Assembly (NCBI GenBank): GCA_964058805.1
Contig: CAXKVV010000405.1
Location: 1 to 43,041, forward strand
Origin: Schoenoplectus triqueter
Lineage: Eukaryota; Streptophyta; Magnoliopsida; Poales; Cyperaceae
Reading direction: 5' to 3'
Length of the DNA stretch: 43,041 nt
Part shown: positions 10,880 to 21,500 of the stretch, piece after piece
How positions within the stretch are numbered: position 1 is the stretch's first letter
Layout of the letters: the number at the start of each line of letters is the position of its first letter
Made by a program: the position numbers and the translations under genes
Notes under the pieces: generated by a model
The model's input: the letters and a program-made list of their open reading frames with translations, nothing else
What the model was told of the DNA's origin: nothing
The model's database searches: none

Positions 10880-11260
10880 ATTGTTAAAACATTTACATTT
10901 TAGCTGATAAGTAAATACGACAAAATATATATTTTAAAATCTTAAAAAAATTAATTTATGAATTTTATTAAATTCGTTATATGAAAACCTTGTGGAATAC
11001 AAAAAATTGAAGTATTTTAAGTCTCACTTTTTTTAATTTTTGAAAAAATAACACAAATATTGGATATTTATTATTATTATTAGAGCTATTTTTTTCAAAA
11101 ATTTAAAAGAGTGGCTTCAAAAACTCAAAACACTCTAAATTTTTATATCGCATAAGGTTTTCATATGATGAATTTAATGAAAACTAATAAATTAAAAAAA
11201 TTGAGACTTTAAAATATATTTTTTGACGTGTTTGTATATCGACTGAAATACAAACGTTTG
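10880..11260. mobile_element. Foldback (palindromic) MITE-like element A
   Basis: The two halves are imperfect reverse complements centred near 11065. CATATGAAAACCTTATG on the minus strand of the right arm pairs with ATATGAAAACCTTGTGG in the left arm, and the similarity runs about 170 bp each way. Direct copies of ACATTACTATATAATTATAT flank it (about 10847-10866 and 11268-11287). It shares the CATATGAAAA...GAGTTTTTTAA core with the palindromes at 11394 and 27323. No coding capacity; target duplication not resolved. Confidence 0.65.
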
Positions 11261-11393
11261 TATATCTACATTACTATATAATTATATCTAAATAAAATAA
11301 TTATTTATAAAAAAAATATAGAGATATAATTGGATGTTGACTATATGAAAATATTTGCATTTCGGCATGAAATGCATGTGACTCAAATTATAT

Positions 11394-11683
11394 CGTATCA
11401 TGTTAGAAATTTAATTTTATCATTTTTATTAAATTATTCATATTAAAATATCGAGGCTACAAAAATTTTAGGTGTTTAGAGTTTTTTAACTAATTGCTTT
11501 GAATCATTCAAAATCAACTCTAAAATAATAATAAAGTATTGGAATTTCATACATCATTTTCACAAATCCAAAATAAAAACTTAGAAACTTCAAATACCTT
11601 AAATTTGTATATCCTAATATTTTGATATGAAGAATATAATGAGACAAATAAATTTAAATTTCAGATGTGTTACGATAAAATTT
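11394..11683. mobile_element. Foldback MITE-like element B
   Basis: An imperfect palindrome centred near 11530. The left arm TTATTAAATTATTCATATTA corresponds to the reverse complement of the right arm around 11618-11645, and GGTGTTTAGAGTTTTTTAA to its partner around 11580-11600. It belongs to the same family as elements at 10880 and 27323 but is more diverged. Confidence 0.5.
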
Positions 11684-12029
11684 GTGTTACGTGCACTTCG
11701 GACAAAAATATAAACATTTTCATATTAGTTGACCACAATATAATTGTATCTAAAAAGTAAATATACATATTATATATAACAAGAAAAGGCACGGGCATGC
11801 TATGCTCTTATCACATTTTGTCATTCCTCAATATATCTCCTGCAGTAAATAGGAAAGATTCCTGTATCGTAATTATGGAGATAAATATTTCATGGAATAT
11901 ACTTGCTATTGTTTCGCAACTAATTTCTTCTTTTTTCTTTTGAATATCAAGAATGAATTTCTTTTGAGTTGTACTGGAGAGTCTATATACAATTTTTTGG
12001 TGTTTGGGTTTTTAAGGGATAATCAACAG

Positions 12030-12118
12030 ATTAAATGTGCTTTCATAGGAAGAGGGGAGAATAAAATGGTCCATAGATTAGCAAACTGGGTAAGAGGCAA
12101 GCAAGCGACATGTAAATA
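12030..12118 (+). pseudogene. Possible LINE/RNase H-like fragment
   Basis: The frame reads CAFIGRGENKMVHRLANWVR. The spacing of R.N...H.LA.W resembles the end of the plant RVT_3/RNase H-like domain found in LINE relics and retroposed genes. Upstream residues give no further match. The call rests on one short motif and could be chance. Confidence 0.22.
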
Positions 12119-12455
12119 ATACTCATTTCCTCTTATTCCTCTCTTGTAATTAACCTCTGTTTCCGATTTTTTATTAATAACAAAATGAAAATACTAATTC
12201 TAACGGCTGATGTCTAAATTTTACAAAACTAAAAAATCTACTTTTCTTTCTCCGTCTCTGGACGGATTTCTCATCTCCGTCCTCAAACGAATTTTCCACA
12301 ATCGTGCCTGTGGGACCCACGCATGATTCCTGAACTTTTGCGAGGAATGTCTCTTCCACAAGGATTTAGATGTAATTTCACATTTATCACTCACCGGATT
12401 GATATTGGTTTTCCCATCACACAAATCCACCCCCCAAAAAATAAAATTCGATTTT
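12119..12455. other. Intergenic, nothing recognised
   Basis: Moderately A/T-rich. Minus-strand frames of 60-90 residues overlap here but lack any motif. No RNA gene or transposon end is seen. Confidence 0.4.
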
Positions 12456-12869
12456 TAAGGGCGGATCCAAAGACGGCAACTGCTTGTCCGTAGATTTTGA
12501 AAAATAGTATTTTTAAAGTAATACTTTCGCTAATTTGCTTTTCTCTGAAAATTGTTTTTCCCTCTCTAAATTGTCTGATTATTTTTATTGAGAAAAAATA
12601 TTTAATATCATGTATATTATGTAAAAATATCAAAATATGAAGTTTCGTAAAGAAAACTTTCTTCATCAACTTGATTATATATTACTTTGACCTTTATTTT
12701 GTTGTTATTTTTGATATATAAAATATTATTATTTTAATAGTTTTTTTATTAGATAAGAATATATATTAAATTATTAATTTTTTATTTAGTACCCGATTAT
12801 TAATGAGTTTGAACCCGATAAACTATTACAATTTGATAATTACTCCATCAAAATCCTGCATTCGCCCCT
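12456..12869. mobile_element. Possible small transposon with GGGCGGATCCA ends
   Basis: The left end AAGGGCGGATCCA and the reverse complement of the right end (CAGGGGCGAATGCAGGATTTT) resemble the GGCGGA(T/G)CCAGGATTT ends of common plant non-autonomous elements. The body of about 410 bp is A/T-rich and non-coding. No clean target duplication was seen, so the borders are approximate. Confidence 0.35.
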
Positions 12870-13831
12870 GTTAGCTTTCATAAAAACTATGACAGGCGAT
12901 CTATGACAAATATTTTGAGCCATCAAATTTATTTCAACGGCTATAATTAAATTCACGAGCTATTATTATTTATGTACGTTCCACAGGGATTACCATAGAT
13001 CCGATCGGATGTGTTTCCATCTCTCGCCTACCTAACTACCACAGAGTGCAAACCATTCCCGTGAACTCGTCACAAATTACTGATTTGCTTGTTAATTAGA
13101 AATTGAGAAAAAGTATCATGCATTTAATTGATGCGTAGAATTGTTGTTCCCAACAAGTAGCAGGTTAATATGACTGCTCCAAGTTAGATGCACAATTTCT
13201 CAATATAATTCGAGACTCGAGTGTAAGCGCACCCAATTTGATTACACTGTTAAATATACAATTATTTGCGAATTAAAATAGCATGTGGATTTATATATTG
13301 TTATATCTGCATAGTACGATAAAATTGATGAATTTTGACTAATCTATTAACTTCACAACTTTTGTCCTTATAATGCTTTCTTTTTCATTCCTTTTCAAAC
13401 TTTTGTCCCTTGCACGGATATGGGAAATCCAGGTACGGAAATAACTTGTTAGTTTCGTACCAGTTGTTACATCTCTGAATTTGTATTTTCTTTTATTATT
13501 AATAAAAAAATCGGTATGTTTGATATATGTGGTAATGGAATGCCTACGGGTTTTTAACAAAAAAAAAAGATAATAATTGGTAATGATCGGTCAAAACCAA
13601 ACTTAGGATTTTAATAGGTAATTTCTTTACCAACCTTAATAAAATTGGATATTCTTGGAATGTTCTCCAAATGTGAATGCTGATTAATCAGACACATCAC
13701 GACAACTATATAGAAAAATATTGAGTTGGGTTACAAAAAATATATTCAGTGGTGTCAACTTATATATTTTAAAGATTATTATAAATAATAATAATTAAAT
13801 ATATAAATTTATAAGATAAATTTTCTAAATT

Positions 13832-13855
13832 TAGTGGTGTCAATTGACACCACTA
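13832..13855. repeat. Perfect 24-bp palindrome
   Basis: The half-site TAGTGGTGTCAA is followed immediately by its exact reverse complement. A related half-site, CAGTGGTGTCAACT, lies at 13747-13760, and TGGCTCCGCCACT follows at 13857. The latter resembles the conserved end of a dispersed plant repeat, so this may be the junction of a decayed element. Confidence 0.75.
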
Positions 13856-13898
13856 TTGGCTCCGCCACTTGTTATACATAGTATGTATTACTTTTATA

Positions 13899-14219
13899 TT
13901 ATGGATCGGTTTTTCATTTTCAAATTAGTCTAAATGGTTGATTCAAAACACTCAAAATAATATACGTATTAATATCTAGATACATATCAAATTATATATA
14001 TATTTTAAAACTTTTTACTATTTTTCTAAATATTTTAAATATTACTTGATTTAATTATTATGAACATTCAAATCTAATGATTTTCTAACTATCTAAAAAA
14101 TAGTAAAAAAATAAAAAAAATATATAATTTAATCTATGACTAGATATTTATATGAAAATCATTTTTGAGCGGTTCAAATCAATCATTTTAATTTTGAAAC
14201 CAAATATTTGATCCATATT
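13899..14219. mobile_element. Foldback MITE-like element C
   Basis: A palindrome of about 320 bp centred near 14055. The outer ends are ATATTATGGATC (13896-13907) and GATCCATATTA (14210-14220). Inner pairs include TGGTTGATTCAAA with TTCAAATCAATCATTT, and ATATCTAGATACATAT with ATGACTAGATATTTAT. It is a different sequence family from element A. No coding capacity. Confidence 0.65.
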
Positions 14220-16315
14220 ATGGGAAACATCTATGTTGTGCATAACACCATAGCCAAACTCAGAAAATATAGAAAATATTTGAAAGAATAGTCATATAAT
14301 ATATAGGAAAATGTTTGAGAGATGGCTTTATTATTTAATATATAAATTATTATTCATGTTAATAATTTTATGATGCAACTTATTTTAGATAATATTTTTG
14401 TTATTCAATTTAATTAGTAACTCATTTAGATTGAATAACAAAATACTATATAAAATAAATTTTAATGTAAAATCGTTAATAAAAATTATAAAGTTGATAT
14501 AGATGATGACGACTACAGTCCCGATCAATGAGACAATAACAATTTAACTTATGATAATCATGATTTTTGATTCGCATTAACATTCTAGGCCGCAAACAAT
14601 TTAAAATAAAAAATCGATAAAGTAACTTGTGAGTCATAGTAGAATAGCGAAGAAGTAAATTGAACAAACTCATGATTAATTAATATTTATCAAACACAAG
14701 AATCGGCCAATAGAAAAACATTGAAGTTAATTGAGAAGAGGAAAAAAAAAATTCAAAGGCTCATGAGTGGCAAGCTGGAGGAGATGGAATGAAAAACTTC
14801 AATTGCTATATACATAGATCAATATTATCAAAACTGAATCATGTTGACTCGGTAAAGCATCGGGTCAACCGGTTTGACCGTTGAATTTTCAAATACTTAC
14901 ATATATATTAAATTTAATGTTTGTTATAAATAAAATAATTTCTTTATATTGTACAGGAAATAAGATTGCACAAACATATGAATTTATATATTATATAATC
15001 AAATATGTAAAATTTTCAATATTATTTGTGTGGAAGAATGACTGCATTAAAAAAAAAACATAGGCCTATATATTCCTTCAAGAAAGAAACATAAAATATT
15101 ATATTTTTATTTGTAATAATTATTAAGAGGCTATTTTTAGTTCTTGATAAAAAAATAGATGACTTTGACAATTGTTAATTATTAGAAAAATGTATACATA
15201 ACAATATACAACTTTGACTCTAAATACATCGATTCATTGTAATATTAAAATTGTTTAAGGTCTTAAGTGCAAAACATTATAAGACAAAAGAACATTCTTG
15301 GAGCTTGGATTGTGGTAAGAGGTGGACCAATACGCAGTAAATTATCTTACATTTTCCTACGGTATAACATGGCCAATCTAGAAGAAGGATGTAGGAATTT
15401 GTTCTCTTGTTGCGGTCTTCGTTAATGACCTCCCATACGGAAAATATTGTGTTTTGCCAAGCTGATTCTCAAAGTCTCATATAATGATTTGTGATAATCA
15501 AGGATGGCTTGAAAAAGTATATATACAATCTCATCTCTTCTTTGATGTTAATTTATGTTTAAGTATTATATTGAACAAGTAGATCAAGATTTTAATGCTT
15601 AGAAAAAGAATTTAAAATTCCCTCATGCATAAAATTCGAACTTCCAACAACAATTGTAATGACTGTAACAGATATATTCAAAGAAAAAAAAAATAGACAG
15701 TGCTTGATTGAGTAATTGTATAGAGTCCAAAGTCAAAAGGAAAAAAGAAAAATTACATCAGAATTTTGTTAGTTAGGACGTCATATATTTTGACCTTGTC
15801 ATATTTTAAAAGATAAGCGCATGCATAGCATTACGCATATCTATATCCCCAACCCGTTAAGTTTAAAGATAGGCCTATATTAAAACCCTATTGTTTGTTA
15901 GGTTAAGTAATCACTATTTAGTTTTTAATATTTTTTTCCTTCCCAATTTGAATTAGAGAATCGTAGTAATGAGAATACAATATCAAATTTGTAGAAAATA
16001 AAACATATTAATGCAAATTTTAGTTTTAAGTTGATGGTTTAAAATAATTCACTCATACAAGCATTCTCTATTTTATAGTCTTTTCTCCTTCTGCCCGGAC
16101 AATGTCGGAGTAAATCTAGACATGTTGAATGAAGTATGCGGCACTAAAAATTTTATTATTTTGATGCCAAACTCGGAAAATTTTATTGAAAATTTAGCGG
16201 GCGTGGGGCAAAGGAGAAAAAACACTACAAATTAACGAAAATGTTTTGTTTCTATCTAATTTCTCATTACAACGTTTCCAATGTGTTGTAAAATTTAAAT
16301 ATCTAATATAACTAA
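14220..16315. other. A/T-rich intergenic stretch, no gene
   Basis: No open frame beyond about 65 codons and no motif. A short CGGGTCAACCGGTTTGACCG patch at 14861 resembles GGTTTGACCGG repeats scattered in plant genomes. Otherwise nothing could be assigned on either strand. Confidence 0.5.
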
Positions 16316-16815
16316 TTTGTTAAACGGAACATCATATTTGTTAAAAAGAATAAACATAATTGTAAAACAAAACATATAATTTTTTTGTGAACCCCAAAAG
16401 CTGTCTAAATTTTTGAACCCACATGTAACATAAAAGTTGAATGACTGACATAATTATTAGTAATAGTTTGCTAAACGAAACACTTATATTTATTAAAAAA
16501 CACAAAATTGTTAAGCGTAAAGTTGAATAATCTTTTAATAAATAAATATATTTAATTTTTAAATAAATATAAGTTCAATTTAACATATAAGATAACTTTA
16601 TATTTAACAATTATGTTTTCTGTTTAACAAATATGCGTGTTCCATTTAAAACTATATAATCATCGTTAATAATTATGTCAGTCGTTCAACTTTTACGCTG
16701 CACGTGAGTTCAAACATTTAGATAGCTTTTGGGGTTGACGAATAATTGTGTTTCGTTCAACAATTATTTTTATTCTTTTAAAAAACATAATATTTCGTTT
16801 AACAAATATATATGT
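16316..16815. mobile_element. Foldback MITE-like element D, about 500 bp nested palindrome
   Basis: The outer arms begin AATTTGTTAAACGGAACAT and end CGTTTAACAAATATA. Well-paired inner stretches are CCCCAAAAGCTGTCTAAAT (16392) against ATTTAGATAGCTTTTGGGG (16718), and AAAAGTTGAATGACTGACAT against ATGTCAGTCGTTCAACTTTT. A second, inner TTTGCTAAACGAAACAC / TTTAACAAATATGCGTGTTCC pair lies near the centre, so the terminal motif occurs four times. A transcript would form a very long hairpin. No coding capacity. Confidence 0.75.
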
Positions 16816-16849
16816 TTTTAAAAATATTATAACACGATATGGGATGAAC

Positions 16850-17235
16850 TGCTCTCAGCGCTCATAAATTAAATAGGATAGATATATTGTGGCGCTCTGT
16901 AACTCTGTAAGACGCAAATCTGTCTTCATTCCAAAATTATGATTTGCCCAACGTGATAGAATTATACCCATAAAGACCCGACGTTTTGCCTTGCTCGAAA
17001 GCAACCGACCGAAGAGAAGGCTAATTGAAAGGTGAACCGACAGATGAGTCGACCCTAAGGAGGTGACCCAGGAGAAAAGCTTGCCCGAGAGAAGGGAGGG
17101 CAAGACCGCTCGCTCAATTGACACTTGCCTCACTCCTGACTTGTCCATTCAATCGGCACTCTACCTTGTTGCAAGGAGGAAGGTTACCACAAGTGCTGAT
17201 GAACTAATGTTCAATTTTCTTTGCAAGGAAATTCC
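16850..17235. other. Possible mitochondrial DNA fragment (NUMT)
   Basis: Base composition changes abruptly to much higher G+C, with GAAAGCAACCGACCGAAGAG, GGAGGTGACCCAGGAG and CCCGAGAGAAGGGAGGGC. This style resembles plant mitochondrial intergenic DNA, and no nuclear gene feature is evident. Open frames on both strands lack domains. The call rests on composition and texture only. Confidence 0.33.
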
Positions 17236-17520
17236 GCAGTCTTTATGATTTATTATAATAAACATTAACTAATTCTAGTTTTAATAATACATATTAGTTA
17301 ATCAAAATTTAATAATAAAAATGACAATGCACAAGTGGGACCGGCGCACCATAGTATAGAAATGTAAACACATCACTTTTTCTGATGACCCATAATGTTA
17401 TAATTAAGTAATTTTCTATCTAACTAAAAAATATAAGAAACTGGTCTACAAGAACATCTGCGTATGTTGATCATATTAAATAATTTAAATCAACCATTTA
17501 TACTTTAGAAATGAAAATTA

Positions 17521-17704
17521 TGTTATTCATAATATCATAGCTTCACTTATAGTTCCATTCGTATTTCAGCCAATATGATAGTGCTCAAATTTTAATTTTT
17601 TGAGCTATCGAGTTATGTGCTATTCATAGTGCTGTAGTTTCACTCATAGTTCCATTCGTATTTCAGCTAATATGATAATGACTCAAATTTTAATTTTGAT
17701 GCTC
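17521..17704. repeat. Direct repeat of about 85 bp, two copies
   Basis: TTCACTTATAGTTCCATTCG with its continuation GTATTTCAGCCAATATGATA (17542-17580) recurs as TTCACTCATAGTTCCATTCG with GTATTTCAGCTAATATGATA (17639-17677). The period is about 97 bp. The copies extend from about 17521-17604 and 17618-17704. It is a local tandem duplication, not a recognised element. Confidence 0.8.
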
Positions 17705-18452
17705 AAAATATCAATTTAAATAGCTCAATAAAAATTTTATATTAAAATCTTGTAGAATACAACATTTTACCATTATTAAAAGTTTCTTCTACTTTTAAAA
17801 CCTTTTTAGAATTTTTCCGAACGTATTTAAAATCATATTATCAATATTAATTATCAGAATAAAAATTATCAAATGTTACCTTCCCTCTATATATATTACG
17901 AGGTTTATTGTATTTTTATGTAAATATTACAACACGCTGAAAGATATATACTGGAAGAGGACAAAAAAATAATTATGTTAGAACCTAAAAATCAGTCCAA
18001 TTGAAATTTGAAAATTAGTACAGTACGCTGAGTTTGCACTTGGTTTAGCTAGATGAATTCACCAGAACCAAAATTGTTAACTTACTATTCAAATTTCATA
18101 AATATTGGGCCTTTCTGCAAAATAAGCAAGCAAAATAGCAAATCCATCCGACTCATACCTCATACCTCACCTCACCCAAAGCATTCACGACCAACCTAGA
18201 CGGGAAGGCGTCTTGATGCAGACCGTACCAGGTTCATGACATGATCAACTCCCCTCTCCAGTTTCCATGCCCCACAGAATTTTCTGCATGAACCCGGTGT
18301 GTTTAACCCTGATGAACAACTATTGACACCACTCTTACGTACACTACAGGGGCCGGTCCCACTTGATTAAATTATCAGTTTTATCGCACATTTCAGTCCG
18401 TTAATATTAGAACAGGTCTACTATGCGTTTTTCGGTGAGACCAAAAAAGGGA
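17705..18452. other. Upstream region of the SDI/MS5-like gene
   Basis: A/T-rich to about 18100, then less so towards the gene. It holds CTAGACGGGAAGG (18198-18210), a 13-mer also at 8231-8243. A GAGAC sits at 18437, which is the core of the sulfur-response element known from other plants, but such a 5-mer is expected by chance. No other feature was recognised. Confidence 0.35.
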
Positions 18453-18455
18453 AGA

Positions 18456-18462
18456 TATATAA
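18456..18462 (+). promoter_or_regulatory. TATA box of the SDI/MS5-like gene
   Basis: TATATAA lies 77 bp upstream of the start codon, giving an expected transcription start near 18490 and a leader of about 50 bp. The spacing is good for a plant promoter. Confidence 0.6.
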
Positions 18463-18538
18463 GCCTATCTTATATACTCCCTACAAGAAATACTTAGTCT
18501 ACCAGGAGAGGGGGGAAGAGATTTGAAGCCTGAAGGAA

Positions 18539-21500
18539 ATGGAAAATGGCCCATACAACTACTGGAGAGATGGAGAGGAAGAAGGAGATCAGGAATCAAT
18601 GCATGTATTGTACAAGATTCCCCCAGGAGATGGGCCTTATGCTCGAGCGAAGCATTTACAGGTACTTCTGCGTTTCAGTTGAATGTAGAAGCTTATTTCT
18701 CAAAGATCAATAATTGGTTGTTCTGTTTTACTGTTCAACCTTTTGCTTCTTTCAGATCTGTCGTGGTTATTAATATAGCTCATATATTGATCAGTTTGAT
18801 TATTGTTCCTGCCATGGATAGAACCATAAAATTGATATGTGTTGTTATCTCAACTTTCAAGATTGATTAAGGCTTATTGTACTTCAACTAATTATATAAT
18901 TGGAAACATTAGACTATAGAATTGGAAAAAAGTGAATAATAATTAACTGTAAAAACTTGGCATGTAAAGTTGGTAGAGAAGAATTTGGATGCATCAATAC
19001 CGTGGTTTTGGAAAGCAGTGAATAGTGGTGACCGGGTTGACAGTGCTCTAAAGGATATGGCGGTGGTGATGAAGCAGCGAGAACGCTCTGAGGAGGCGAT
19101 AGAAGCCATTAAATCATTTAGACACCTTTGCTCCAAGCAAGCCCAAGAATCGCTCGACAATCTTCTCCTTGACCTCTACAAGGTACTATATTTATCGGTA
19201 TTATCCTCTATTGTCTTGACATATTTTTTTTAGCATAATAGATAAATGTTAGACGTAGATATTAACCTTTGAATTTGCTTTCTTTACAAACTCAGACAAG
19301 CTTACATATGTTTGTGTCTGAGATCCGACTATCCATTGGTATCTATCTATATCCTTATTGGAATGCTGATGTACTTTTGGCAAATAGAAATGCGGGAGGA
19401 CCAAAGAAGAGATAGAGTTGTTGAAGAGGAAGCTAAGAAAGATATATATGGGAGAAGCATTCCATGGAAAAACCACTAAAAAAGCAAGGTCTCATGGAAA
19501 AAAGATCCAAGTTTCAATCAAGCAAGAGACGTCTCGGGTCCTGGTATATATGTTTCATAAGTTCTTTTCTTTTAATTTTCTAATATTGCTTCATTTTTTC
19601 TCTTTATGATGATACCACAAGCACTAATATATGACATCTCACTCATATAGAGTGAGATTATGTTCCTTCGTAAAGTACAAAGTCTCTCGTGTTTTGCGTT
19701 CATATTTCAAATTTAAAAGTTCAAACGGTCGTTCTAAACCATTGAACATGATCTTCTTATTGAAATATCTTTGAAAATTATTTTTTTTTATTTTTTTTCT
19801 ATTTTTAGATGAATATAAAATCACTAATTTTAAATAGTGCAAAAATAGTTAGATCAACAAAATTTGTACTCATTTAAAATATAGCAAAAAAATTGATCTC
19901 CGAAGATATTTTAATATGAAGATCATGTTCAGCGGTTTGAATCGGTCGTTTGGACTTTTAAATTCGAGATACAGACGTGAAGCGCGAAAGATTTTGTGCT
20001 TCACGAAACATCATAACCTATCTGTTAATTTTCTGTGAGTATTAGTTTGAGACAGTTGGATGGAAAATAGTTTTATTCAACTTGTACTCCTACTGTACAG
20101 TTGCGTATCTATTTATATCCTATGCTAAACGAGAAAAAATAAACGATAATAAAAGTTACCGTTGGACTGTTGCCTATACATGTTGCCTAATTACAAGAAA
20201 AAATGCAACCCTTCTATGATTATTACATTATAGATGTTGGATGGCATATTTCCTATTTAGCCAATGACAAAAATACGCTCACGGGTCTGAGGCTAATTGA
20301 TTACACCATAATTACTTCTTATTTCTCAACACTCCCCCTCAAACTATGATGGTAGATATCGTATAATCCTAGTTTGCATGAAATATTTTCAAATGGCTTA
20401 ATGCTTAATCCTTTTGTGAGAATGTCGGCCAATTAATCTTCACTTCTAACAAATGGAGTCTCGATCTCCTTTGAGTGCACTTTTTCTCTATAAAGTGACA
20501 ATCAACCTCAATGTGTTTAGTACGCTGGTGAAATACGGGATTTGATGCAATATGTCTTGCCGATTGATTATCACAAAACATCTTCATTAGTTCCTCAATT
20601 TTAATGTTAAGGTCAGTTAGCATTTGCTTCATCCATATTAATTCACTTGCGATGGATGTCATTGCCCTATATTCCGCTTCCGCGCTTGATTGAGTCACAA
20701 CATTTTGCTTCTTGCTTTTTCATGTGACTAGATTCCCGCCCACAAATGTGCAAAAGCCGGTAGTTGATTTTCTATCAAAGTTTCCCGCCCAATCTGCGTC
20801 GGAATAGCTACATATAGCATTAGTGTTATTTTTTCTCATCCAAATTCCCTTACCGGGAGATCTTTTTAGATACCTTAATATTCTATTAACGACATATAGG
20901 TGTGGTGTTCTTGGTGAATGCATAAATTTACTTATTTGGCTTACGGCGAATGACAAGTCGGGTCGGGTGACGGTTAAATAAATCAATTTCCCTATGAGCC
21001 TTTGGAAGTGGTGTATATCTTTCAATGGCTCACCATCCTTGGTATTTAATTTAACATTTGGATTAATTGGGGTCGATATTGGCTTACACTCTAACTTTTC
21101 GGTTTCTTTAAGCAAGTCAAGCACATATTTTCTTTGGGATATAAATAGCCCTTTTTGTGAGTGAGCAATTTCTATTCCAAGAAAATATTTTAGTTTACCC
21201 AAGTCCTTTATATTAAATTTTTGTTTAAGGTCTTGTTTAATGCCATCAATTTCTACTTGATCATCACCGGTTATGATTAAGTCATCAACATAGACTAAGA
21301 CAATAGTTATACCATTAAAATTATTCTTGATAAATAGGGATGAATTGGCACTACTAATTTTAAAATTATGAGAGATTAAAAAATTACTAAGCTTGTAATA
21401 CCATACTCTTGGAGATTATTTTAGTCCATAAATCGATTTTTTTAATCTACAAACAAGATTAGGAACATTCTCTTTTCTATGGCCTGGTGGAAGGTTCATA

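Noticed and set aside
16855..17148. 97-residue minus-strand frame as a gene
   Set aside because: No domain is recognisable. The patch looks like organelle-type intergenic DNA, and an overlapping plus-strand frame is equally open.
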